Program-made: the position numbers and the translations under genes
Notes under the pieces: model-generated
What the model was told of the DNA's origin: nothing
Database searches by the model: none
What the model saw: only the letters and a program-made list of their open reading frames with translations
Shown here: piece after piece, positions 16,588 to 26,326 of the stretch
Layout: each line of letters starts with the position of its first letter
Numbering within the stretch: position 1 is the first letter of the stretch
Assembly (NCBI GenBank): GCA_045123185.1
Contig: JBGVIL010000174.1
Location: forward strand, 1-64,000
DNA from: UBA1231 sp045123185
Lineage (GTDB): Bacteria > Bacillota_I > Bacilli_A > ML615J-28 > CAG-313
DNA length: 64,000 bases
Direction of reading: 5' to 3'

Positions 16588-19500
16588 TTATTTAATACCA
16601 GTAGAATCCTTAATATTGAAGTCTAAAATTATTTGAATAATTTCTTCTAATGTAATAATACCTTTTTCTACAGCTACTTTGAAATATTGACCATTAAATG
16701 CTTGATATATTTCGTAAGAAACATATTCTTCAAATACTGAATAATCATATAGACCATATTTATCAATATCTTCTTGTTTCTTCACAATATCAATAGTCAT
16801 ATTGTCATCATATTCGAAAATGTTCATTAATCTGTTATATAAACCTGGAGCAGTTAAGAATCCTTCTGCGAAACAGTTGATTTGATTAGCTGTGATTGGT
16901 GAGTAAACTTTAATATATTCCTTAGTGATTTCGTAATTAGTTAAAACAACAGATTCACAAACATATTGACCACTTACATATGAAACATAAGTGAATTCAT
17001 GCCCTATAAAGTCATTAACATTATCTTTACTTATTTCTACATATTCGTTTAATGTTAAATCGAAAATACCATGGTGAGCAACAATTCGTAAAACAACACC
17101 ATTTGAAAAATGTAAATTTACTACATCTTGCGTTGATATTGGTTCATCTTTATGAGCATTGAAGATTAATGTACTTATTTCAAACTTACCAGTTTCATGA
17201 TTGAACACTAAGACTTTATCACCATATACTAAATCTTCAACTTTCTTTTTAGTGCCATCAGCCATAGTAATTAATGTTCCTTCTACAAGACAGCCACCGT
17301 CTTCTGTCCATTGTGCAAATAATTCTATGTCTGAAGTCGGTGTATATGTAGCTCCAGCATCTCCAATTTTTGTTCCACCAGATGATGCAGTATACCATCC
17401 ATTAAATGTATAATTACTTCTAGTAGGTGTAGGTAATGTTACTGTACCTCCTGCATCTACAGTTTCAGAACCTGGGCTTACACTACCACTATTAGCATTA
17501 TAAGTAACAGTAAATTGTTGTACCCATTTTGCAGTTAATGTAATTCCATTCAACGGCATTGTTGCTGGGAAATCTACATCCCAACCAGCAAATCTATATC
17601 CTATTCTTGTTGGATCATCAGGTTTTGTTACAGCACTTCCATAAGGAGCTGTAATACTCGCTATTTCTGATCCTCCATCAGTATTAAATGTTATAGTATA
17701 ATTATTAGCAGTCCATTTTGCAGTAATTATAATATTTTCTGCTGGCATTGTAGATGGAATTTCTTTATCCCATCCAGCAAATGTATAACCAACTTTTGTT
17801 GGATTATTTGGTTCAGTTATATTTGTTCCATATTCTTGAGTAATTGCTCCGATACTTGTTCCACCATTAGTATTAAATGTGATTGTATAACTATTTACAT
17901 CCCATTGAGCGGTAATTGTAATATTTTCTGCAGGCATTGTTGATGGAATTTCTTGATCCCATTTATCGAATGTGTGACCAACTTTAGTAGGATTACTTGG
18001 TTGAGTTATTAGTGTTCCATAGTCTTGAGTAATTGATTCAATTAATGTTCCACCATTTGTATTAAATGTTATTGTATATTGATTAATAACAAATTTAGCT
18101 ACTAACACAATGTCATTTTCTGGCATAGTAAAATCAGTAACTTTTACATTATTTAAATACCAACCGTCAAATGTATATCCAGTCTTAGACAATGTCGGAG
18201 GAACAATTATTTCTCCACTTTCTAACTTAGTAGATGTTATAGTAGTTCCATCATCGTATTGGAATATTACTTGATATGTTGTTGCAGAGTTAGACAACCA
18301 TTTAGCTACAAGAGTAATGTTACTTGCCGGCATTGTTAGACTAGTATACGGTTCACCGTTATACATCCAACCATCAAATGTATATTCCTCTCTTGTTGGA
18401 ATTGGAAGTTCTATAGAAGTTCCATAATTTTGTGTAATTGAATTTACAGTAGAACCACCATTTGAATCAAATGTGATTGTATAACTATTAATTGTCCAAT
18501 TCGCAGTAATTATAATATTTTCTGCTGGCATTGTTGTAGGAATTTCTTTATCCCATCCAGCAAATGTATAACCAATTCTTGTTGGATCATTTGGTTTAGT
18601 TATAGTTGTACCATAGTTTTGTTTGATAGCAGAAATTATTGTTCCACCATTAGTATTAAATGTTATTGTATAACTATTAATTGTCCAATTTGCAGTAATT
18701 GTCATATTTTCTGCTGGCATTGTTGATGGAATTTCTTTATCCCATCCAGCAAATGTATAACCAATTCTTGTTGGATCATTTGGCTTAGTTATAGTTGTAC
18801 CATAATTTTGAGTGATTGTTCCGATAGTTGTTCCACCATTTGCATTAAATGTAATAGAATATTGGTTAACTGTCCACTTAGCATATAATGTAATATTACT
18901 ATATACAGTAAAATCTTTGGCTTCCATACCAATTGTACAAGCTTGATCTAAATACCATCCACCAAATGTATAACCGGTTCTTGTTGGTATAAACTGATTC
19001 AAATAAGATTCTGTAAGTTTAAATCCTCTAAAAGTATCAGAATTTACTGTCACAGTTTGAGAAGTAATATTAGCTGATGTTGCACCATTAAGATTAAATG
19101 AAATTTCAGCACTAGAAACTGCCCATCCACCATTAACTGCAAAATACAAACTAGTTTCAACTTTTGTCAACTCAGTTGACGGAGAATTTGTCATTTGGTC
19201 GTACAAATATAATTTGCAATCAATAGGTTGTGAAGATGTACTAACGTCATCCATTAGAGTTCCTTCCTTTACACTTGATACATAATTTACATTAGAGTTG
19301 TAATTTCCATTTAATATTAATTTACCAGAAGATTGATCTGTTATAATTGTTCCACCAATAGAACAGCCTGTTTGGATCTCCAATATTCCATTAACAACTA
19401 TTACTGCATCTGTTCTATTAACACATATACCACCACTTGTTTTGATGAATGGCGAACTAACTACTGATTGGTCTGTAATAGCTTGATTTACAGTAAATGC

Positions 19501-21873
19501 AGTTATCGATGCACCTTTTGTAATAGATAAACTTGCACCTTCTTCTATCTTTACTTGTGTCCCTGGATAAAATTTATAAGAAGCTGCACTAATTGTTAGA
19601 TTTCCAACATAAGTAGTTGTATCTATAGTTTTCTTTCCAATTATAACATCCATGAAAGTAATAGGCAAAGGCATTTCTGTAGATGATTTCATGTCAAATG
19701 ATGTACCTGAAGCCTCAATTGAAACACTAATGCTATTATCTTCACAAGTTCCATAAATAGCTATAATATCTTTCTGTCCTTTTTCTTGATTTGAACCAGT
19801 TATAGTATTTAATAAATTAGAAGATGAGTTTACATTTTCTGCAGATTTAGTAATAAATCCATTGATTAGTTTAAACATACCATTTGAGCCAATCAGTATA
19901 ATATTACCATTATTATCACCACGTTGGAAACCACCATACATTTTATTTGCAAACATTACATTCCAAAATGATTCTAATGTAGCGCCTGACCATATATGTA
20001 CATCACAACTGATATTATGTGTGGAGTAAGCATTTAGTGGGAAAATTTTGGCATTATTCATACCTCCTGAATAAGCACCACCACGCCAGTCGAACATCCT
20101 AAATACATCAACGACTTTAGATCCACTGTTAGCAACTATTTGGCCAGAACCTTTTATGTAACCATATGAACGGATTTCAGCACTACCATCGGTAACAATT
20201 GATCCATCATTCATAACAACACCACGATTAAATACTTGGCCCCCGCTGGAAATTAACGCACCTACATTTAAAATACCGGTATTAGCAATATTTAATTGCA
20301 TTTCAGTTGGAATATTAAATACAGAATAAACAATATTTACTGCACTTATCGGATTAGCTTGTTCTGCAGACGTAATACCATTAGTTGAGTTACTTGTGCC
20401 ACTACCAATTAGGTTAGGTTTTGTTACATATGTCAATCCTCCAGCTCCGTGGAAATCCAAATCAGCAACATCAAACGGTACTCGAAGTTTACATTTTAAT
20501 GTATAATAATCATCACTATTATAACCAGACATAGCTCTATCCAACGATGACAATGAAGTAATGACATAGTTAGTACCGCCTTTCTCACCAGCAAGAATAA
20601 TTGTGCTATTTGATGAAGAATGATATAATGCATCTTCAATTGTATAATATGAAGATCCTATCATAGCAGTTTGGTATTTTAAAATAAAATAAGGTTGAGT
20701 TAATTTATAATTTTCATTAGTTATATCTATAGAAACATAATACGTACTACCTACTACATTTGTAGTTGTAGTCAACATTGCTAAATTATCATCTATTTGA
20801 CCATAAACATAATTACCATCATGCATATTAGATATAGATATAAGCGATTCCCCTCCATAAATATTTCCAGAAGAATCTTTTAGAATTAATCCTGATATAA
20901 TTTGACCAGTTTCATTTGTTGTATTAGTTAATATCTGATTTGTTTTGATAAGGTCAAATGTTCTGTATGATGAATTATAATTTATAGATAGGTCTTGAGG
21001 AGTTAATAATTTCCATGTGATAGTAAAATTCTTGACGACATTTTCACCAGCATAATCTCCATTACCCGTTACAATAATAGATCCTGACCCTACATTCACA
21101 TTATCACCATATTCCACTGTATAGTCTTGTCCTTTAATTAAAGTAACACCATCAATAATTATGACAGGCTCTGGTTTAATTTGACTACCTGTATACTCGA
21201 TCGTTCCAATTTCTTGTATATGTTCAGGTCCAATAATTAAATTATTATTTATTTTAATATTAATTTCCTTAGAAACACTTAAATAATTAGTGCCCTCTGC
21301 AACAGTAATTAGAGCTTTATATGTTCCTGCAACAGTTGGTTTATCTATTTTATTTTCACCATCAAAGTATTCAATTGTAACATCTTCACTGTCACCATCA
21401 TATGAATATTGTACTTCATAATCCCTATTTACAAATATACTAATATCATTAGCAATTAAACTTGGCTGAGCTTTATTAATAGTAAAAGTAATAATAATCG
21501 GATTGTCTGGATTTGGATCAGCCTTATTTATAATTTTTATATCATAAGTACCACTATTAGTAGGTAGATCTTCAACCCAATCAGTTGAACCTTGAACTCT
21601 ATGATAAAATTCATATTGATCAACATCAATCAAATTATCTGTATCAATTTCACCATCTATATAAGCATCTGGTCCTAATTGTCCTTTATTATAAACTTTA
21701 GATTGATTATCTTTATAAGCACTCATAATTATATCTCGATAATTATAAGTTGGTGTCGTATCATTATCTTTTACATTTATTATAACCCAAGCACTATATC
21801 CTGTTAAAAATAATAACATTAGAGTAGTAAGGATGCATATGAATATTAACGATTTGTTTTTTATTATTTTCAT
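16588..21873 (-). CDS. Giant SipW-type exported adhesin with InlB repeats and Hint domain
   Basis: 1761 residues. The N-terminal signal segment (~1-30) ends LFLTGYSAWVII, like SipW-dependent precursors. Residues ~55-285 hold Ig-like/MBG-type domains (YTGSQIKPEPVIIIDG...DYTVEYGDN). Residues ~290-920 are rich in short beta repeats, probably a beta-helix. Nine InlB/Flg_new repeats (YTITFNTNGG...GYTFAGWDKEIPSTMPAENI.ITA.W) span ~923-1525. They run straight into a Hint domain starting at Cys1528 (CLVEGTLITMADGTKKKVEDL), with VLRIVAHHGIFDL as the second Hint block. No C-terminal HN pair is visible. The last ~55 residues are the first copy of a duplicated tail module. Hint domains cleave themselves at the cysteine; that it does so here is inference. 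It is the last gene of the locus. Confidence 0.85.
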   Translation of the reverse strand: MKIIKNKSLIFICILTTLMLLFLTGYSAWVIINVKDNDTTPTYNYRDIIMSAYKDNQSKVYNKGQLGPDAYIDGEIDTDNLIDVDQYEFYHRVQGSTDWVEDLPTNSGTYDIKIINKADPNPDNPIIITFTINKAQPSLIANDISIFVNRDYEVQYSYDGDSEDVTIEYFDGENKIDKPTVAGTYKALITVAEGTNYLSVSKEINIKINNNLIIGPEHIQEIGTIEYTGSQIKPEPVIIIDGVTLIKGQDYTVEYGDNVNVGSGSIIVTGNGDYAGENVVKNFTITWKLLTPQDLSINYNSSYRTFDLIKTNQILTNTTNETGQIISGLILKDSSGNIYGGESLISISNMHDGNYVYGQIDDNLAMLTTTTNVVGSTYYVSIDITNENYKLTQPYFILKYQTAMIGSSYYTIEDALYHSSSNSTIILAGEKGGTNYVITSLSSLDRAMSGYNSDDYYTLKCKLRVPFDVADLDFHGAGGLTYVTKPNLIGSGTSNSTNGITSAEQANPISAVNIVYSVFNIPTEMQLNIANTGILNVGALISSGGQVFNRGVVMNDGSIVTDGSAEIRSYGYIKGSGQIVANSGSKVVDVFRMFDWRGGAYSGGMNNAKIFPLNAYSTHNISCDVHIWSGATLESFWNVMFANKMYGGFQRGDNNGNIILIGSNGMFKLINGFITKSAENVNSSSNLLNTITGSNQEKGQKDIIAIYGTCEDNSISVSIEASGTSFDMKSSTEMPLPITFMDVIIGKKTIDTTTYVGNLTISAASYKFYPGTQVKIEEGASLSITKGASITAFTVNQAITDQSVVSSPFIKTSGGICVNRTDAVIVVNGILEIQTGCSIGGTIITDQSSGKLILNGNYNSNVNYVSSVKEGTLMDDVSTSSQPIDCKLYLYDQMTNSPSTELTKVETSLYFAVNGGWAVSSAEISFNLNGATSANITSQTVTVNSDTFRGFKLTESYLNQFIPTRTGYTFGGWYLDQACTIGMEAKDFTVYSNITLYAKWTVNQYSITFNANGGTTIGTITQNYGTTITKPNDPTRIGYTFAGWDKEIPSTMPAENMTITANWTINSYTITFNTNGGTIISAIKQNYGTTITKPNDPTRIGYTFAGWDKEIPTTMPAENIIITANWTINSYTITFDSNGGSTVNSITQNYGTSIELPIPTREEYTFDGWMYNGEPYTSLTMPASNITLVAKWLSNSATTYQVIFQYDDGTTITSTKLESGEIIVPPTLSKTGYTFDGWYLNNVKVTDFTMPENDIVLVAKFVINQYTITFNTNGGTLIESITQDYGTLITQPSNPTKVGHTFDKWDQEIPSTMPAENITITAQWDVNSYTITFNTNGGTSIGAITQEYGTNITEPNNPTKVGYTFAGWDKEIPSTMPAENIIITAKWTANNYTITFNTDGGSEIASITAPYGSAVTKPDDPTRIGYRFAGWDVDFPATMPLNGITLTAKWVQQFTVTYNANSGSVSPGSETVDAGGTVTLPTPTRSNYTFNGWYTASSGGTKIGDAGATYTPTSDIELFAQWTEDGGCLVEGTLITMADGTKKKVEDLVYGDKVLVFNHETGKFEISTLIFNAHKDEPISTQDVVNLHFSNGVVLRIVAHHGIFDLTLNEYVEISKDNVNDFIGHEFTYVSYVSGQYVCESVVLTNYEITKEYIKVYSPITANQINCFAEGFLTAPGLYNRLMNIFEYDDNMTIDIVKKQEDIDKYGLYDYSVFEEYVSYEIYQAFNGQYFKVAVEKGIITLEEIIQIILDFNIKDSTGIK
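17299..19107 (-). repeat. Array of nine InlB/Flg_new-type repeats
   Basis: Nine units of about 62-75 codons within the giant protein gene. Neighbouring units around 18.5-18.9 kb are nearly identical even in DNA (for example the GYTFAGWDKEIP block with the same flanks). This favours unequal recombination and length variation. Confidence 0.8.
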
Positions 21874-21882
21874 AAATACCTC

Positions 21883-22497
21883 CTACTCTTTAATTATTTT
21901 TGCTTCTACAGCAAAACGTACATTTTCAATATATGGGAAAACATCTGTTTTGAAGTCTGATTCCTTATATGTAAATTTAAATGTTACATTAAAGTCTACA
22001 GTTGGATCATTTGGTAGAGATGTTAAATTAATTTTTGCAGTAGAACCTGATTCCATAATGCTAGAGCCAGTTAACCCTGATACTTCACTAGTAATTGTGA
22101 ACGGAGAACTATCAGCAAAGAAATCTAATCCAGCGCTATTTGATGCATGTTTTAATGTTAAGACAAAAGTAATTCCATTAGCATCAATTTGTTCGTTTGC
22201 AGTTGATAAATACTCTTTGTATTTATTAACATTAAATTTAAAATTTACTGTAATTTGTCCTGTTTTAGTCAATTGTTTGTTAACAACAAATCCTGTATTA
22301 TAATACTCTAAAGCAGTTGAATCTAATATTTCAATATATTGTGCATTATCATATGCTTCGTACACTATTGTATCAATAGCACCATCGTATTGACTTGGTT
22401 CTAATGGATTAACAACAATCCATGAAGCAAAACCTATGCTGAATACTGAAACTAAACACAGAATTGAAAGTATCCAAAATGTTAACTTTGCTTTCAT
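21883..22497 (-). CDS. Small SipW-type exported protein (fifth small precursor)
   Basis: 204 residues. Signal segment ~7-30 ends VFSIGFASWIVVNPL, the same motif as the four paralogs at 32.8-35.8 kb, but the rest lacks their WG..NP..YY motif. The body has beta-rich segments (GQITVNFKFNVNKY, PTVDFNVTFKFTY) as in TasA/camelysin-like subunits. It lies nine bases upstream of the giant Hint protein gene, so the two are probably made together. A role as a fibre subunit or partner of the giant protein is inferred. Confidence 0.7.
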   Translation of the reverse strand: MKAKLTFWILSILCLVSVFSIGFASWIVVNPLEPSQYDGAIDTIVYEAYDNAQYIEILDSTALEYYNTGFVVNKQLTKTGQITVNFKFNVNKYKEYLSTANEQIDANGITFVLTLKHASNSAGLDFFADSSPFTITSEVSGLTGSSIMESGSTAKINLTSLPNDPTVDFNVTFKFTYKESDFKTDVFPYIENVRFAVEAKIIKE

Positions 22498-22547
22498 ATA
22501 GTCCTCCTTTCTATAAATTTATATTATTTATAATCTATTTGTTTTAT

Positions 22548-23813
22548 TTATTTTTCTTGCCAAATGGCATATAAAGTTATATCTGTATTTACAATTGATA
22601 AATCTGTAAATTTTGTTACTGTTGGAGTCAATTTATAATCTGTATACCATCCAACAAATATTAATCCATCTGGATGTTGAACGTTAGGAAATCCAGCAAA
22701 TCCTTCATATTCATAAAAATAATTGCCTGATACAATAGTATATTCTACAAATTCATTTTTATTTTCATTGTTTTCACCAGATAAAATATATCCACCATTA
22801 GCATCAAATGTAACAATACAATCATGTTTACCTTGACCAAAATCGACAATTAAATCCCAGTATCCTAATGGATCTCCTTCTAAAGGTTTTTTCATATAAA
22901 TTTGATTGTCATCTTCATCATAGAAATAATCACCAATATTACCTTGATATTTATCTGTTTTATTTCCTTTTAACCATTGAGTAAATTTAGGCTTTAAAAA
23001 TTTAATCGGTTCTGCCTTTTCATATTCTCCAGTTTCAGGATCTTTTGTTGTGTAAGTAATATTAATTATATATTCAGTACTTGTTTCACTACCTTCAATA
23101 TTATAAATACCTTTATTAGCAGGTATATTAATTGTTTGAGCAGTTTCAACTTGGGTATATTTAAATTGAATATCAATTGAACCATCACTATTTAAAACAT
23201 TTTCTTCGATAGTTCCATCTTCTAGTAATTTACCAGCCTTGATATATTCAATTCCGTTACCATCTTGTCCTGATTCACCTTTTGGAAGTTCAAACATAGA
23301 ACTTTTCTTTTCATTTGTTTCAGAATCTATTTCAGTATAAATCACTTTTAAATATTTAGTTCCACTAAAGAATTTACCTTCTTCTTCAATTGAATTTCCG
23401 TTTTCATCAATTCGGTACTCATTACCTTGTTCGTCAGTTTTAATAAGATATCCTTCTTTGTCTACAACTAAAATCTCTTCAATCTCAGTTCCATGAGGGA
23501 TATCAAATTCAACTGTTGGCATAGAAGTATCAGTATAAGTAACAACTATTGTTGTCTTTTCATTACCGGGTACTGGCTCAATATTTTTTATACCATTACC
23601 TTTCAAACCTTCTTCGCCTTTAGGAATAACAATTTCCACTGGTTCCATTTCTTCATCAGTGTAATTTATAATTAACTTTATACTTCCATCTTCTAATTCT
23701 TCTGTTTCAATAGATGAAATTCCTACAGCTTCATCCTCACCAAAGAATGATCCGCATCCTGAAACAGTAAATACTAGAAGTAACAAGAAAAGGAATTTAC
23801 TAATTATTTTCAT
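22548..23813 (-). CDS. Surface lipoprotein with IPKGE..GxxGNGI repeats and an InlB-type unit
   Basis: 421 residues. Signal peptide with lipobox VSGC (Cys20). Three spaced copies of a short motif (VIPKGEEGLKGNGIKNI, ELPKGESGQDGNGIEYI, and a weaker third IPANKGIYNI) separate beta-rich segments with VTYTD/IIYTE strands. The C-terminus is one InlB-like unit (HDCIVTFDANGGY...LIFVGWY...ITLYAIW). The start overlaps the end of the upstream 841-residue gene by 14 bases. It is probably anchored in the outer leaflet, where it could hold the exported proteins of this operon. Confidence 0.75.
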   Translation of the reverse strand: MKIISKFLFLLLLVFTVSGCGSFFGEDEAVGISSIETEELEDGSIKLIINYTDEEMEPVEIVIPKGEEGLKGNGIKNIEPVPGNEKTTIVVTYTDTSMPTVEFDIPHGTEIEEILVVDKEGYLIKTDEQGNEYRIDENGNSIEEEGKFFSGTKYLKVIYTEIDSETNEKKSSMFELPKGESGQDGNGIEYIKAGKLLEDGTIEENVLNSDGSIDIQFKYTQVETAQTINIPANKGIYNIEGSETSTEYIINITYTTKDPETGEYEKAEPIKFLKPKFTQWLKGNKTDKYQGNIGDYFYDEDDNQIYMKKPLEGDPLGYWDLIVDFGQGKHDCIVTFDANGGYILSGENNENKNEFVEYTIVSGNYFYEYEGFAGFPNVQHPDGLIFVGWYTDYKLTPTVTKFTDLSIVNTDITLYAIWQEK

Positions 23814-26325
23814 TTTCCTTATCTCCTTTTAAATTGTATATTAAATCAGAATATTGTGGCACTTGGCCATATAAATCATCACTCTTATAACAAATAAATT
23901 CAAATGGTTCATAACCAATTACAACAGTAACACATTTTAAAACTAAACCTTTAAATACAGGCATCATTTTGCCAAAATTAGCTTGATTACCATTTAAAAC
24001 TTCTTGCATAATTGACATTAATTCTTCCATTGTAGTTCCAGGTTGATTTAAATAACTGTCTAATAAATCAACTTTAAAGTTCCCAGTCATCTTCGATTTA
24101 CTATCTAAAGTGTCAATATTAACTGTTGATAGATTTAATCCTCCACCATAGAATGCAACAGGTACATTGATATAAGTTTTTCCTTCTTTAGACATTGTAG
24201 CTTTTTGTTTGGCAGCTCCACTGAATAAATAAGACTTCATTGGGAATATTTTATCAACATCTAAATCATTTAAAACATCTGTATTAATTGGTAAATTGTT
24301 TGCAATTGTCGACATGTTTTCAGTAATTAATCCTGATATATCCATTTGCTCTTGTGTTTTATAATCATAAAACTTAGTATTACCAGTAATATTAACTTCA
24401 ACTGGATATGACATACCACCAAGATTATCAGCTGTAATACTTTGAATATTAGCTAAAAACCCCATAAAAACATTAATTAATGATGGTGTTCCATTATACA
24501 AGAATGACCCATTAAACATTGTGTCAATTCCGATAGATGCAATGCCACTTTGACTAAACATACAGTCATCAATAGTCATACTTCCACCAAGTTTACCTTC
24601 AACTCTTTTTGGATCATTAAAAGCATTTTGAATACTCATAAGTGATTTTCTCATCGTATCTTTATCAGTAAAAGCTCCTAATAAGTATGTCATCAAATCC
24701 ATATCACCTTTTTCAAAGGAAGATTTGAAATAATTTTTCATAGTGTCTTTAGTTTCATTTCCCTCGAAATTAGTAAATGTATATTCACCATCCATATCTT
24801 CAGTTGATATGTAGTCATTACTTCCAGTTAGTATTAGGAAATTTCTAGCATTAGATAGTATAGAATTTTCAATTCTTAAGTTCATTGAAGAAAAGCTTCT
24901 TACAACGTGTTTACCATTTGAAAGTTCTGAATTTTTAATTGTTATATTATTACCATATGTTTCTACTACAGTTCCAACATATTCAAGATTAACCATAAGT
25001 CTACCAAAGTCACAGTTTTTAACTTTGATATCATTTAGTGTAATATCATTACCAACTAAATACATACCTATGTTATCTTGTCCATGTGCAGTAACAAGTG
25101 GTGTATTGTCAGGGTTACCAAGTGAATAGAATGGACGAGGTCCTCTAAATATATCATTAAGACCTAGTTCATATAACCCTGCGTCATTACCAGCTTCATC
25201 AGTTTGTGATGACTTTGCTGTTGGGAATGTTAAGTTATGCATATTAATAGTGTAGCCATTACCATAAAAGTCCTTTTGGACCATTAAGCCAACTTTTATC
25301 ATTTCTGATAAACGTTGTGATGGATCACTAGATGCAATTTGTTCATTCCATTGTTCAATAAATCTACTATTATAAGTAGTTGGTATTTCGCAAATTTCGT
25401 TTTCGAAATCAAAAGTTTGTTTTTTAAAATCATAGTTTCCAAATAATTGGACATCTTTGTTAATTAATATAGGTTCACCTTTTTCTAAGACTGCTTTTCC
25501 ATTATCATTAACTTCATACATATTTTGAAGTGATTCAAATGATGTTTGAAGGACAACAATTTCGCCCGTTTTAGAATCGTTTGTACATGCAAGTAAATCA
25601 TTGTATGTATAAACATTTACCCCATTTTCCACAATTTCAAATGAATATGTACCTGGAGTTGCAAGTGAACCTTCACCACAACCAATTGTAAAACTAGCAA
25701 AACCTGGTGCGATGATTTCAACTGTATTAGTTGATAAATCAACTTTAATATTATCTGTACATGAAGTTAATCTAATTTTTGATTGTTCAGAATCAGGTAC
25801 TGCACGTACATTAATTTTAAATGTTGATCTTTGTTTTTCACCATTTACTAAATCAAATTCACCATGATATAAAGTTTGATCAATATTTCTTTGTGATGCT
25901 TTTTGTTCTTTGTTTATTACCACAACACCATCTTGATAGATGATTGCATTCATTGATCTAAACACATTACCTTTTTCGTTTGAACAAGTAATAATAATAT
26001 TACCAGGTGAAATTGCTTTTAAATAGTATTGTCCATCTTGATGGACGATTTCTGCATAAACATTTTCATCAGTTAAGTCTTGGTTTCTTATTTGCCAGAC
26101 TAAATTATTTCCAGCTCCGGCTGGATAATTTTTTTGGTTAATACCTCTGGCATTAAGAGGATATAAACCACTACTTACTTTAAATACTTCAGTATCTTCG
26201 TAATCCCAATCAATACCAATAATGTCGTTATCGACAAAACTAAAAGTTGTATTGATTGTTACAACACCTAGTATTGCAATCATAAAAGGTATAAATAATA
26301 GTATTATTAAATTCTTCTTAGCCAT
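23800..26325 (-). CDS. Large membrane-anchored surface protein, probable beta-helix
   Basis: 841 residues with one N-terminal membrane segment (~5-27) and no lipobox. An Ig-like region (~40-240) is followed by a right-handed beta-helix-like stretch (~360-510) with DNIGMYLVGNDITLNDIKVKNC, NNITIKNSELSNG and NLRIENSILSNA, typical of pectate-lyase-type coils. A further mixed region runs to the end. No catalytic motif is evident. It is one base from the ABC permease gene upstream and overlaps the lipoprotein gene downstream, so it is translated with the exporter. It could be the exporter's substrate or scaffold. Confidence 0.6.
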   Translation of the reverse strand: MAKKNLIILLFIPFMIAILGVVTINTTFSFVDNDIIGIDWDYEDTEVFKVSSGLYPLNARGINQKNYPAGAGNNLVWQIRNQDLTDENVYAEIVHQDGQYYLKAISPGNIIITCSNEKGNVFRSMNAIIYQDGVVVINKEQKASQRNIDQTLYHGEFDLVNGEKQRSTFKINVRAVPDSEQSKIRLTSCTDNIKVDLSTNTVEIIAPGFASFTIGCGEGSLATPGTYSFEIVENGVNVYTYNDLLACTNDSKTGEIVVLQTSFESLQNMYEVNDNGKAVLEKGEPILINKDVQLFGNYDFKKQTFDFENEICEIPTTYNSRFIEQWNEQIASSDPSQRLSEMIKVGLMVQKDFYGNGYTINMHNLTFPTAKSSQTDEAGNDAGLYELGLNDIFRGPRPFYSLGNPDNTPLVTAHGQDNIGMYLVGNDITLNDIKVKNCDFGRLMVNLEYVGTVVETYGNNITIKNSELSNGKHVVRSFSSMNLRIENSILSNARNFLILTGSNDYISTEDMDGEYTFTNFEGNETKDTMKNYFKSSFEKGDMDLMTYLLGAFTDKDTMRKSLMSIQNAFNDPKRVEGKLGGSMTIDDCMFSQSGIASIGIDTMFNGSFLYNGTPSLINVFMGFLANIQSITADNLGGMSYPVEVNITGNTKFYDYKTQEQMDISGLITENMSTIANNLPINTDVLNDLDVDKIFPMKSYLFSGAAKQKATMSKEGKTYINVPVAFYGGGLNLSTVNIDTLDSKSKMTGNFKVDLLDSYLNQPGTTMEELMSIMQEVLNGNQANFGKMMPVFKGLVLKCVTVVIGYEPFEFICYKSDDLYGQVPQYSDLIYNLKGDKENENN

Positions 26326-26326
26326 A

